A DNA stretch of 64,000 nucleotides from JAQVEM01 sp964616545 (lineage in GTDB: Bacteria > Actinomycetota > Humimicrobiia > Humimicrobiales > Humimicrobiaceae), in the NCBI GenBank assembly GCA_964616545.1, contig CAZTUA010000027.1, positions 91,797-155,796 of the forward strand, given 5' to 3'. The position numbers were made by a program, and so were the translations under genes. Each line of letters begins with the position of its first letter. The first letter of the stretch is position 1. Positions 17,039 through 25,486 of this stretch are shown here, piece after piece. A model generated the notes under the pieces. It saw only the letters and a program-made list of their open reading frames with translations, did not search any database and was not told where the DNA came from.

Positions 17039-17962
17039 ATGATAAAGGTAGAAAATTTAACAAAAAATTTCGGTGATATTACCGCAGTTGAAAATATATC
17101 ATTTGATATAGGCGAGAGCGAGATCTTCGGGTTCCTGGGACCAAACGGTGCCGGAAAAACCACCACTATAAGGATGCTTGCCACACTTATTTCCCCGACT
17201 TCGGGAGATATAAGCGTAGACGGCAGAGACACTAAGAGTAACGGCGAACATATACGGTCAATAATCGGAATCCTTACCGAATCCCCTGGATTGTATGAAA
17301 AAATTTCTGCCTATGAAAATCTTGATTATTATTCCAGCTTTTACGGTATTCCGGCTGCCAGAAGAAGAGAAAATATTGATAAGTATCTTAAGATGTTTGG
17401 CCTCTGGGACAGAAAAGACGACCCGGCCGGCACTTATTCAAAAGGCATGAAGCAGAAACTTGCCCTCTCCCGCGCTCTCATACACGAACCAAAAATACTT
17501 TTCTTAGATGAGCCCACCGCTGGCCTTGACCCGGAAAGTGCCCACATGGTAAGAAATTTCATTGAAAGCTTAAAAGAAGAAAAAACAACAGTTTTTTTAT
17601 GCACTCATAACCTGGGGGAAGCATCAAATCTTTCCGACAGGGTCTGTATAATAAGGAGGAAAATTATAAGGATTGCAACTCTCTCTGAACTACAGAACAG
17701 CGATAAAAATAAAAGAGTTGAAATAGTATTTAAGGATGATGCGGCAAAATATATTAATCTTATAAAAGAAATTAATGAAATAAAAGACATCACCGCTGAT
17801 AATAACAGGATGGTTGCATTGATAGAGAAACCTGAAATCTCCAATCCCCTGATTATAAAGAAACTGGTAGATAACGGGGCTGAAATTATATATTTTAACG
17901 AAATAAAAGCAACCCTTGAGGAAATTTATCTGGATTTGATAAAGGGTGAAGAGGCAAAATGA
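17039..17962 (+). CDS. ABC transporter ATP-binding protein (ABC-2 type exporter)
   Basis: About 307 residues. The nucleotide-binding domain shows Walker A GPNGAGKTT, the signature YSKGMKQKLALSRAL, Walker B ILFLDEPTAGLDP and the switch His in LCTHNL. The C-terminal 80 residues are the extra domain seen in drug, antibiotic or Na+ export ATPases (NatA/BcrA-like). I start at the ATG at 17039-17041 (MIKVENLTKNFG); an upstream TTG at 16997 would add 14 residues without family support. The gene overlaps the permease gene by four bases. The cargo is unknown. Confidence 0.92.
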   Translation: MIKVENLTKNFGDITAVENISFDIGESEIFGFLGPNGAGKTTTIRMLATLISPTSGDISVDGRDTKSNGEHIRSIIGILTESPGLYEKISAYENLDYYSSFYGIPAARRRENIDKYLKMFGLWDRKDDPAGTYSKGMKQKLALSRALIHEPKILFLDEPTAGLDPESAHMVRNFIESLKEEKTTVFLCTHNLGEASNLSDRVCIIRRKIIRIATLSELQNSDKNKRVEIVFKDDAAKYINLIKEINEIKDITADNNRMVALIEKPEISNPLIIKKLVDNGAEIIYFNEIKATLEEIYLDLIKGEEAK

Positions 17963-18750
17963 AAAAAGCGCTCATTATTTTTAAAAAAGAAATAAAAGAA
18001 ATTATAAAGAATAAAAGTATATGGATACCTGTTCTTATAATGACTGTCATATTTTCAATTGTAATGCCGCTGGCATTTATTATTGGAAGTGAATCTATAC
18101 TTGAAGACGAGGATACTGTAAATTTTATAAATAAAGCATTCGGTACAGTTGAGGACCCGTTAAGGATGCTTATTGGATTTATTCTGAAACAATTGCTTGT
18201 CTTACTGCTTATGATACCTGCAATGGTTTCCAGCCTTATCGCAACATCTTCTATTATTATGGAAAAAGAAAACAATACCCTGGAGCCGCTTCTTGCCACT
18301 CCGATAAAAACATCCGAGCTGCTGTTTGGAAAATCCCTTACGGCGCTTGTGCCGGCATTTATTGTTTCCACTACCAGTTTTATTATATTAACTTTAGTTG
18401 TAGATATTACGGCCTTTGTTAAACTCGGTTATGCTCCCCTTCCCACTGTGGAATGGGTCATAGTGGCATTTATTTTAAGCCCCATACTCTCATTTATAAT
18501 TACTATGGCCAGTGTAATTGTTTCTTCAAAGTCCACAGATATAAAATCTGCCCAGGGAATAGGTGCAATGGTAATACTTCCCATCTACCTTGTTATAGGA
18601 TTGCAGCTTGGAGGAATTTTTCTGCTCAATATTACTTACCTGCTTACAGGATGTCTTGTGCTTCTGGCGGTCTGCCCGCTGGTCCTTCGGCTGGCAGTTA
18701 AGATTTTTGACAGGGAAAACATACTCACGCGTTGGAAGATGAAGGCTTAG
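17959..18750 (+). CDS. ABC-2 type transporter permease
   Basis: A 263-residue membrane protein with six hydrophobic segments. It begins with a cytoplasmic basic helix (KKALIIFKKEIKEIIKNKS), then a first helix at about 22-45. The segment SSIIMEKENNTLEPLLATPI at about 95-114 is the conserved cytoplasmic loop of ABC-2 permeases such as NatB-like proteins. The start overlaps the end of the ATPase gene (ATGA), so the two form a coupled two-gene exporter; two copies of each would make the transporter. No substrate clue is present in neighbours. Confidence 0.88.
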   Translation: MKKALIIFKKEIKEIIKNKSIWIPVLIMTVIFSIVMPLAFIIGSESILEDEDTVNFINKAFGTVEDPLRMLIGFILKQLLVLLLMIPAMVSSLIATSSIIMEKENNTLEPLLATPIKTSELLFGKSLTALVPAFIVSTTSFIILTLVVDITAFVKLGYAPLPTVEWVIVAFILSPILSFIITMASVIVSSKSTDIKSAQGIGAMVILPIYLVIGLQLGGIFLLNITYLLTGCLVLLAVCPLVLRLAVKIFDRENILTRWKMKA

Positions 18751-18842
18751 ATATATATTAATGCCCATCTGCGCCTTACTGAACCGGAAACCTGCCTTAA
18801 AAGCAGAAGTTAAGATTTAACTGCAAAATTATAAAAATTTAA

Positions 18843-19730
18843 TTATAAAAGACCTATTACTTCTCTGCCCGGCTGTGGTGTCGGTCCTTCCTTTGAGCAC
18901 ACCCATGAGCCGAGCCTGTTGGCAGTATCGCTCATCTCTTTAAGGTTTGCTCCGTTAAGATAGCCGACTGCAACCGCTGCAGTAAAGGCATCACCGGCTC
19001 CAACTGTATCAGCTACATCAACCCGGTATCCAGGGTGTCTATAATAATTTTTCTTATCAATAAGAAGGCTGCCCTGACTGCCCTTTGTAATGCAGGCAAG
19101 CTTTATATTGTATGCTTCCATAAGCTCTCTGCAAAAGACAATATCGCTTTTGTCATAAGACGCACCTGATATCTTCCTTATTAAGCCAAGTTCACCTTCA
19201 CTTAATTTTAATATTGTGGAAAGCTTCAGCGAACGCTCGATTGCTTCAAGTGAATAGAAATTCTGCCTCAGGTTTATATCAAGTACTTTAACAGTGCTCT
19301 TCCCGGATAAATCTAAAAAATCAATAATAGTTTCACGGGACCGTTGGGACCTCTGCGCCAGGGTACCAAAACATACTGCATCCACCTGTGCAGCAAGCTC
19401 TTTCCATTTTTGGCTTAACTCCAGGAAATCCCATGCGACAGACTCTGTTATAATATAATCGGGCTGACCATCTGTATCTACCTTTACCTCAACTGTTCCG
19501 GTTGGATGTACCGGATCAATCTGTATAAAATCACTGGAAAGATTGAGTTTTTCAAGCGATGCAAGAATTTCTTTCCCCATGGAGTCGTTACCCACCCTGC
19601 TGGCAATAAATCCTTCCTGCCCCAGATTTTTTACAAAATATGCAAAGTTGGCAGGAGCCCCTCCAAGTTTTTTACCATCCGGAAAGACATCCCACAGAAT
19701 TTCTCCAAGACCCGTTATCTTATATGGCAT
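18843..19730 (-). CDS. PfkB-family carbohydrate kinase, fructokinase-like
   Basis: A 295-residue ribokinase-fold sugar kinase. The N-terminus GLGEILWDVFPDGKKLGGAPANFA carries the conserved Gly-Gly sugar-binding motif, and DTVGAGDAFTAAVAVGYLNG at about 240-258 is the PfkB signature 2 with the catalytic Asp and the anion hole. The pattern ILWDVFPDG is most like fructokinases. The expected reaction is ATP-dependent phosphorylation of fructose or a related sugar in the cytoplasm. AGAGGG precedes the ATG. The gene lies 33 bases after the 5'-nucleotidase gene on the same strand. Fructokinase specificity is inference. Confidence 0.88.
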   Translation of the reverse strand: MPYKITGLGEILWDVFPDGKKLGGAPANFAYFVKNLGQEGFIASRVGNDSMGKEILASLEKLNLSSDFIQIDPVHPTGTVEVKVDTDGQPDYIITESVAWDFLELSQKWKELAAQVDAVCFGTLAQRSQRSRETIIDFLDLSGKSTVKVLDINLRQNFYSLEAIERSLKLSTILKLSEGELGLIRKISGASYDKSDIVFCRELMEAYNIKLACITKGSQGSLLIDKKNYYRHPGYRVDVADTVGAGDAFTAAVAVGYLNGANLKEMSDTANRLGSWVCSKEGPTPQPGREVIGLL

Positions 19731-19763
19731 TTTTACCCTCTTTTAAGCCACTGGTTTTATATT

Positions 19764-21227
19764 TCACTTATAGACCAGTCTCCCCTCTATATTTCTGGAA
19801 ATATTCTGGTTATCTCTTAAAAATTCCTCCAGGACCTCCTGTGCTGAAGTGGTTATTATTTTATGCTGGCCAGATTCCAGCAACTCTTCGCCGGTAACAT
19901 TTAAATAGTCGGTAGAATTATTGAAGTGGTATCCCTGCAGGCAGATAGTATAGATTTTTTCATCAGCTACGGGTTCGCTTTTTATACTCAATGATATAAG
20001 CTGTCCTCTGGAATCACTGTAAACTGCCTCTATACCGCTGTTTACCTGATAACACTCCCCCTCGCTGTTTCTATTTTCTTTTCTCATAATATGTGAGAAT
20101 ATTTTTTTAATAGTGGAGCCCTTTACAGTGCACCTGTTTAAAAAATCGTCATAAGGGAAACAGGTTCTGAAATCTTTTAAAGTCACAAGAGGACCTATTT
20201 CTTTTACTCTTATAGAACCGCTTCCAAGAAGCACAATATCTGCCCGGGAGGTTTCCGCGAAAGCATCTGCAATTAAATTTCCCAGAGTGGTTTCTACTTC
20301 CCGTGCAGGATGGGTCAATTTTTTTGAAAGCTTGCAGATTATTGTATTGTATTTTCTGTCAATTACATCCTTAAAAGAGTCTATGTAATCCTGAAGGCTT
20401 TTATCCGGCTCGGCCAGGCTGCTGTCTATTGGAATAAGTTTCCATTTGTAATCAACTATACTGTTGGTATCATCATCCACCACTATATCAAATCTTCCAA
20501 TCTGGTCAGAGCCCACTCCTGCCTGGGCTATAAGTATGCCGTTGACTTTTGCCGGCTGTTCCAGGATGGTATGCGAATGGCCGCCGATAATCATATCCAC
20601 GCCCCACTCCGGTTTCAGCAGGCCTGCCAGTTCTATATCTGATTCAAACCCGATATGGGTAAGCAGAATGGTCAGGTCAATATCATCATTTTTATAAGCA
20701 TTTGTTATCCTGCCCACTTCCCTGCTGGCTTCTTCAAGAGAAATAAAGCTGCCGATTAGTCTATCCTGCTTTATGGAATCCAGGACCTTTTCCGTAATGA
20801 TTCCGGTAAAAAGTATATCAAACCCTGCTTTATTAATGATTATATAAGGCAGCATCAGTCTTTTGTTGTATTTCTTTAGATACAGGTTTGCATTCACCAG
20901 CGGGAAATTAGCAATCTTTTCCAGGAACAGTAGATGGGGCAAACCATAGTCAAGCTCATGGTTTCCCAGTGAAACCACATCCGGGGCAAGGAAGTTCATA
21001 ATTTCAATGGTGGAAATCCCTTTATATTCCTGGTCAATAAGTGAGCCCTGCACCATATCTCCAGAGATAATATAAAGAACATTTTCTTCTTCTTCCCTGA
21101 CCCTGTTGATATAGCCCGACAGCAGAGCCAGTCCTCCAATTAAATTCCCCTTTCCCTCTTTTACCTCTGCAAGAAAATCCCCGTGTATGTCATTGGAATG
21201 AAGTATGGTAAATTTTTTTGTTTTCAT
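19764..21227 (-). CDS. Metallophosphoesterase / 5'-nucleotidase family protein
   Basis: About 487 residues, UshA-like. The N-terminal metallophosphatase domain has ILHSNDIHGD, ISGDMVQGS, SLGNHELDYG, THIGFESD and GGHSHT, supplying the two-metal site. The C-terminal 5'-nucleotidase domain starts near residue 300 (TTLGNLIADAFAETSRADIVLLGSG, with FPYDDFLN). No signal peptide is present, so unlike periplasmic UshA it is probably cytoplasmic. The ATG at 21225-21227 follows GGGTGAG; an upstream in-frame GTG would add three residues and is less likely. The substrate is probably a nucleotide or similar phosphate ester. The sugar kinase gene follows closely. Confidence 0.9.
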   Translation of the reverse strand: MKTKKFTILHSNDIHGDFLAEVKEGKGNLIGGLALLSGYINRVREEEENVLYIISGDMVQGSLIDQEYKGISTIEIMNFLAPDVVSLGNHELDYGLPHLLFLEKIANFPLVNANLYLKKYNKRLMLPYIIINKAGFDILFTGIITEKVLDSIKQDRLIGSFISLEEASREVGRITNAYKNDDIDLTILLTHIGFESDIELAGLLKPEWGVDMIIGGHSHTILEQPAKVNGILIAQAGVGSDQIGRFDIVVDDDTNSIVDYKWKLIPIDSSLAEPDKSLQDYIDSFKDVIDRKYNTIICKLSKKLTHPAREVETTLGNLIADAFAETSRADIVLLGSGSIRVKEIGPLVTLKDFRTCFPYDDFLNRCTVKGSTIKKIFSHIMRKENRNSEGECYQVNSGIEAVYSDSRGQLISLSIKSEPVADEKIYTICLQGYHFNNSTDYLNVTGEELLESGQHKIITTSAQEVLEEFLRDNQNISRNIEGRLVYK

Positions 21228-21310
21228 GGCTCTCACCCGTTGATAATTAAATTAGTTAGATTATAACCAAAAAGGGAATTAATGATAGATTAAATTTTAT
21301 AGATTCTTAT

Positions 21311-21970
21311 TTATTTTCTTAATTTTAAGCTTTTAAAAATTGAATAGGCCGTATATCCGCCAAAGCCACAATTTATTATGAGCCATGGCAGACAAAAATA
21401 AGCCACTCCGAGAAAAGAGCCGGGCTCCACCGGCTTTACCGACACCGGCACTTTATAGAAGAATAAAAGAGGCAGCAGGGTAAATAAAAAGCTTGCGCAA
21501 CCCAGAATAAAACCCATTATTACGGAACGTATTTTTAAGCTCAGGCGATGGGGTAAAAATCTGTAAGCAATATCTACGGATAAGCCTATGGCAAGCCCTG
21601 CAATACACCAGCCTGCAGCTCCCCAGGGACCTACCAGTGTAGATTCCATAATCCACTCATAATAATATTCTACAAAAAAACCTATTACTGCATAAGGCAG
21701 ATAGAGTAAAACTCCTGTCCCGAATCTTTTTATTATAAGAATGGGAAATATTATTATTATGGAAATGAAATATCCAATCATATAGATAAAAAACATTCCG
21801 GTGCCATAGATTTCACCCATCTTTCCAAAGCCAGCTGTTGCACTTCCGGCAAAGAAATCAAAAAAATAAGTTCCCAGAGCGTAAACACCCATAAGTAAAA
21901 ATGAAAAGATTAAGATTGTGTGCCAGCTCTTTAACTTCCAGGAAAATTGTTTTTCATTTTCTCTATTCAT
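21311..21970 (-). CDS. Uncharacterised integral membrane protein
   Basis: A 219-residue protein with about six hydrophobic segments: near residues 13-35, 52-80, 85-105, 118-135, 147-170 and 188-210. Short loops and the conserved-looking stretch YYYEWIMESTLVGPWGAAGW between helices three and four stand out. The overall size and Gly-rich packed helices are reminiscent of membrane S-components or small integral transport proteins, but I recognise no family. The ATG has only a weak ribosome site. The gene sits between the nucleotidase and the feo cluster on the same strand, with no close coupling to either. Confidence 0.65.
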   Translation of the reverse strand: MNRENEKQFSWKLKSWHTILIFSFLLMGVYALGTYFFDFFAGSATAGFGKMGEIYGTGMFFIYMIGYFISIIIIFPILIIKRFGTGVLLYLPYAVIGFFVEYYYEWIMESTLVGPWGAAGWCIAGLAIGLSVDIAYRFLPHRLSLKIRSVIMGFILGCASFLFTLLPLLFFYKVPVSVKPVEPGSFLGVAYFCLPWLIINCGFGGYTAYSIFKSLKLRK

Positions 21971-22021
21971 GTTTTAATCTAATTTAACAATACCATTGCT
22001 GCTATCGGATTCGGTTAGAAA

Positions 22022-22207
22022 TTAACCTGCCCGGTCATTCTTATTATAATTCTTATTATCCCTGCAGTCATCTATATTTTCCCCGCATCTGCCGGCATAG
22101 GGGCATCCCATGCAGGAATTTTTCTTCTTTGATTCTCTTATGAAAAAAAATATCAGATAGGCCAGTGCTGCCGCCCCGGTAACTGCTATTATAATTATTT
22201 CCCACAT
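22022..22207 (-). CDS. FeoB-associated Cys-rich membrane protein
   Basis: A 61-residue protein with one transmembrane helix (about residues 3-24) and a cytoplasmic basic stretch leading to a Cys cluster: CMGCPYAGRC followed by a later Cys in DDCRD, four Cys in total. This is the usual make-up of the small FeoB-associated proteins. GGTGAT lies a few bases before the ATG. It is the last gene of the feoA-feoB run, 104 bases after feoB. The family's role in ferrous-iron uptake is assumed from gene context; binding of iron or a redox role for the Cys cluster is inference. Confidence 0.85.
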   Translation of the reverse strand: MWEIIIIAVTGAAALAYLIFFFIRESKKKNSCMGCPYAGRCGENIDDCRDNKNYNKNDRAG

Positions 22208-22311
22208 ATTCTATCACCAGCTCCTGTTTAATTCTGATCATCTGTACTTAACATTATTTTATTTTTATAATGCCACGCTATTTTGCTATTAACGGCGCCC
22301 GTATATCAATA

Positions 22312-24456
22312 TCAAATAAAAAGCTTTCCTATCTGAAAAACCAGAAAAGATACCGTCCAGGCGAGAAGCAGAGTATATCCCATCTGGAACAACATTTCTT
22401 TTGTTCCTGCTTCTTTTCTAAATACAGCCATAGCAGCCAGACATGGGAAATACAGCAGGGTAAATAACATAAAGTTATACCCTACAAGCGGAGTATAATT
22501 TTTACTCAGAGCTGTTTTTAAAGGAGCAGACTCCTCGTCTCCTTCTTCTATGCTGTACAGCGTACCCATTGTTGAAATAATTACTTCCTTTGCGGCAATT
22601 CCCGAAACAGTTGCCACTACCATTTTCCAGTCAAAACCAAGCGGCCTGAAAACCGGTTCAAGAAAATGCCCGATTCTTCCCGCAGCCGAATAGCCAATAC
22701 TTTCTCCGGCAATTTTTGCCTCTACTTCAGATATATTATTATTATACTCATCAACTGTTATTTCGTTAGACTGATACAGCGATTCAATTTCTCCAATTTC
22801 AGCTTCATAATCCTGCGAATAGTTATCTCCTATCATCGGAAAGGTAAAGAGTATCCACATAAGTACAGAAATGGCAAGGATTACGGTTCCGGCTTTTTTA
22901 ATGTACTCCCATACTCTTTCCCATGTATGAATCAGCACTCCCTTAATTGTCGGTATTCGGTATGCAGGCAATTCCATAACAAACGGTTCCGACTCTCCTC
23001 TGAATCTTGTTGCACGCAGCACTTTAGCCATAACAATGGCCGCCAGTACACCTATTAAGTAAATCGAGAATATAACATTTCCCGCTATTGCAGGGAAAAA
23101 TGCCCCGGCAAACAGTATGTACACCGGAAGGCGCGCCCCGCAGCTCATAAAAGTATTTATATGCATGGTAACCAGGCGGTCCTGCTTATTCTCAAGGATT
23201 CTCGAACCCATATAGGCAGGAACGGTACAGCCAAAACCAATAACCAGAGGTATGAATGATTTTCCATGAAGGCCTATTTTGTGCATTATCCTGTCCATTA
23301 CAAATGCAGCTCTTGCCATATAACCGGAGTCTTCAAGGACAGCTATGGCAAAAAACAGCAGTATTATATTCGGAGTAAAGGTTATTACTCCGCCTACGCC
23401 CCCTATAATTCCATCTACCAGAAGTGACCTTATCAGGTCCTGCTGAATAACATTTGAAATTAAGCCGCTTAATTTATCAAAACCTGTTTCCAGCCATCCA
23501 ACCGGATATTTTCCCAGGCTGAAAACCATCTGAAACATGAGCCACATTATGAATAAAAATATCGGTATTCCAAATATCCTGTTTGTAAGTATCCTGTCGA
23601 TCCTCTCGGTTTTATCTAATTTTTCCGGTTCTATCTCCTTATATGACTCAAGAAGCGCTCCTTTTATAAATCCGTATCTTGCATCGGCTATTATTACTTC
23701 AGGAGTGTCCCTTACTATACTTTTTATATGATTTATTGAGTTATCAACTGTTTTTTTAACTTCCTGGTACTTCTGCTCTGCTTCTTTTTTTATTAAATTG
23801 ATTATCTCTTCATCCTGTTCAAGAAGCTTCACCGCAATCCATCTAAGGCTGAAATTGAAAGTCGGTATTTCTTCTCTTTCCAGAATGGATATGATATTAA
23901 AAATCTCGTTTTCTATTTCTTCGCCGTATTTAACCTCTGCTTTCTTTTCTTTCACACTATTTACCAGATCAATTACAGCTTCCAGAATCTTTTCTTTTCC
24001 TATTCCTTTGGAACCTACAGTTTCTACAATAGGCAGCCCCAGGAGCCTGGAAAGCATTTCAATGTCGATTTCCTTACCGATTTTTTTGGCTATGTCGGAC
24101 ATATTAAATGCCAGAATAAGAGGTGCATCCAGTTCTATTAGCTGGACAGCAAGATAGAGATTGCGCTCAAGGTTCGATGAGTCAACGATATCAACAACTA
24201 CATCAGGTTTCTCATTGACGATAAAATTTCTGGTTACAATTTCTTCCTGGGAATAAGCAGTAAGACTGTATGTTCCGGGAAGATCGACCACATTTATGCG
24301 GTATCCTTTATATTCAACTACACCCGTCTTTTTTTCTACGGTAACCCCCGGGTAGTTACCCACATGCTGCCTCATACCGGTTAAACTATTGAAGATTGTT
24401 GTTTTACCGGAATTGGGATTGCCAGAAAGAGCGATGGTTATTTCTTTTTTACTCAC
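22312..24456 (-). CDS. feoB: Ferrous iron transporter FeoB
   Basis: A 714-residue FeoB. The N-terminal G domain has G1 GNPNSGKTT (11-19), G3 DLPGTYS and G4 NMSD, followed by the GDI-like helical region. The membrane part has two Gate motifs: GFGCTVPAYMGSRIL with MSCGARLPVY, and the later GIAAKEVIISTMGTLY. A hydrophilic insertion of about 60 residues with EIEs (near 560-600) separates membrane halves. The protein moves Fe2+ into the cell. It overlaps feoA by four bases (ATGA), so expression is coupled. Length and motifs look complete. Confidence 0.97.
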   Translation of the reverse strand: MSKKEITIALSGNPNSGKTTIFNSLTGMRQHVGNYPGVTVEKKTGVVEYKGYRINVVDLPGTYSLTAYSQEEIVTRNFIVNEKPDVVVDIVDSSNLERNLYLAVQLIELDAPLILAFNMSDIAKKIGKEIDIEMLSRLLGLPIVETVGSKGIGKEKILEAVIDLVNSVKEKKAEVKYGEEIENEIFNIISILEREEIPTFNFSLRWIAVKLLEQDEEIINLIKKEAEQKYQEVKKTVDNSINHIKSIVRDTPEVIIADARYGFIKGALLESYKEIEPEKLDKTERIDRILTNRIFGIPIFLFIMWLMFQMVFSLGKYPVGWLETGFDKLSGLISNVIQQDLIRSLLVDGIIGGVGGVITFTPNIILLFFAIAVLEDSGYMARAAFVMDRIMHKIGLHGKSFIPLVIGFGCTVPAYMGSRILENKQDRLVTMHINTFMSCGARLPVYILFAGAFFPAIAGNVIFSIYLIGVLAAIVMAKVLRATRFRGESEPFVMELPAYRIPTIKGVLIHTWERVWEYIKKAGTVILAISVLMWILFTFPMIGDNYSQDYEAEIGEIESLYQSNEITVDEYNNNISEVEAKIAGESIGYSAAGRIGHFLEPVFRPLGFDWKMVVATVSGIAAKEVIISTMGTLYSIEEGDEESAPLKTALSKNYTPLVGYNFMLFTLLYFPCLAAMAVFRKEAGTKEMLFQMGYTLLLAWTVSFLVFQIGKLFI

Positions 24457-24764
24457 TGCGCCTCCTCGACCTGAATTCTTTCTGCCATTCCTCTTCCAAT
24501 CGCAAACTTGGTACCCTTAATAACAACGCATCTCGGCCCGCCTCTTGATGCGCCTGAGACATAGAATACTTCACCGGGAACGAACCCCATAGCGCACATC
24601 CTTGAGTTGAGTCTGTAGCCTCCGTCAATCCTTATCACTCTATATTGTTTACCGGGAACAGCATCTGCCATACTAAAGTAATTTTTACCGGATGCAGGTA
24701 CCCTTGCAGTCCCTGCAAATCTTCCAGGTCCCGCTGCTCTTCTTCTAAAGCCCCATCTTCTCAT
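24453..24764 (-). CDS. feoA: FeoA domain protein with Arg-rich N-terminal extension
   Basis: A 103-residue protein. Residues about 33-100 are a FeoA (SH3-like) domain: AVPGKQYRVIRIDGG, LNSRMCAMGFVPGE and IKGTKFAIGRGMAERIQVE. FeoA supports FeoB in ferrous-iron uptake, probably by contacting it on the cytoplasmic side. Most FeoA proteins begin at the beta strand; here about 30 extra residues rich in Arg and Gly (RRWGFRRRAAGPGRFAG) come first. An internal ATG at residue 32 lacks a ribosome site, and AAGGCTGG precedes the first ATG, so the long form is preferred. The stop overlaps feoB. Confidence 0.85.
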   Translation of the reverse strand: MRRWGFRRRAAGPGRFAGTARVPASGKNYFSMADAVPGKQYRVIRIDGGYRLNSRMCAMGFVPGEVFYVSGASRGGPRCVVIKGTKFAIGRGMAERIQVEEAQ

Positions 24765-24884
24765 TTTAACCAGCCTTGCATTTTAATTTTCTTTAATAAA
24801 TTTATATGTATTATCAATTTTACCCTTACCCTTATTATCCTCTAAAATTTTTCCATTTAAATTCCGGCTAAATAATTTATACAG

Positions 24885-25349
24885 CTATTTCTTATCGTTA
24901 CAGCTCTCCGGATGACTTCCATACTTTGCATAATAATTAAAATTTTTAAGCCACTGCGGATATCCTTCCGGACAGGTATCCACAAACCTGCTGAATTTTA
25001 CCATCTTTGTCATTGCTTCCCTGCTTATATAATGCTCCATGTTACAGGCGTCCTTTTTTGACACAGATTTGCTGACCCCCAGAATTTCATTAAGAAACTT
25101 ATAAATTTGTTCATGTTTACCATATACTTCTCGTGCAAGTTTCTGGCCATCTTCAGTTAATTCCAGATACCCATATTTTTCATGAACTACAAGTCCTTTT
25201 TTGGAAAGCTTTGCTACTGCATCAACAACAGACGGTGTTTTTACATCAAGAAATTCTGCAACATCCTTAACTCTCACAACCCTGCTGTTAAGCCCTATTA
25301 CATACATTGCCTCTAAATAATCTTCCAGACTCTGTGATAATCTTTTCAC
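24885..25349 (-). CDS. DtxR/MntR-family metal-dependent repressor
   Basis: A 154-residue regulator: an N-terminal winged HTH (VKDVAEFLDVKTPSVVDAVAKL), then the dimerisation and metal-binding domain. Metal-ligand candidates are Asp10, Glu13, His79, Cys102, Glu105 and His106. Cys102/Glu105/His106 match DtxR, whereas Asp10 is the MntR residue, so iron or manganese specificity is unclear. The SH3-like third domain is absent, and the tail is Cys-containing. It starts with GTG after GGTGAG. Its position 120 bases past the feoA start, same strand, suggests control of ferrous-iron uptake. Its own promoter carries a palindromic operator at 25381-25396. Confidence 0.92.
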   Translation of the reverse strand: MKRLSQSLEDYLEAMYVIGLNSRVVRVKDVAEFLDVKTPSVVDAVAKLSKKGLVVHEKYGYLELTEDGQKLAREVYGKHEQIYKFLNEILGVSKSVSKKDACNMEHYISREAMTKMVKFSRFVDTCPEGYPQWLKNFNYYAKYGSHPESCNDKK

Positions 25350-25380
25350 GCACTCACCATTTATTGACTCATCTAATAAT

Positions 25381-25423
25381 GTTAGTCATGGCTAACTATA
25401 AAATAAAAAAAAGCTTTTGTCAA
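25381..25423 (-). promoter_or_regulatory. Promoter and probable DtxR-family operator of the regulator gene
   Basis: On the minus strand a strong sigma-70-type promoter is present: TTGACA (25418-25423), a 17-base spacer and TATAGT (25395-25400). It overlaps a near-perfect palindrome, GTTAGCCATGACTAAC (25381-25396), whose TTAG/CTAA half sites resemble DtxR/IdeR boxes. A repressor bound there would cover the -10 end and start site, which predicts autoregulation. The next gene is the regulator, whose GTG is about 32 bases further on. No equally good copy was seen before feoA. Confidence 0.7.
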
Positions 25424-25486
25424 ATATTTAAAGGAATTTTTTTTAACATAGCAGTCTGAGTTATGCCGCCCGGAAAATGCCTTTTA

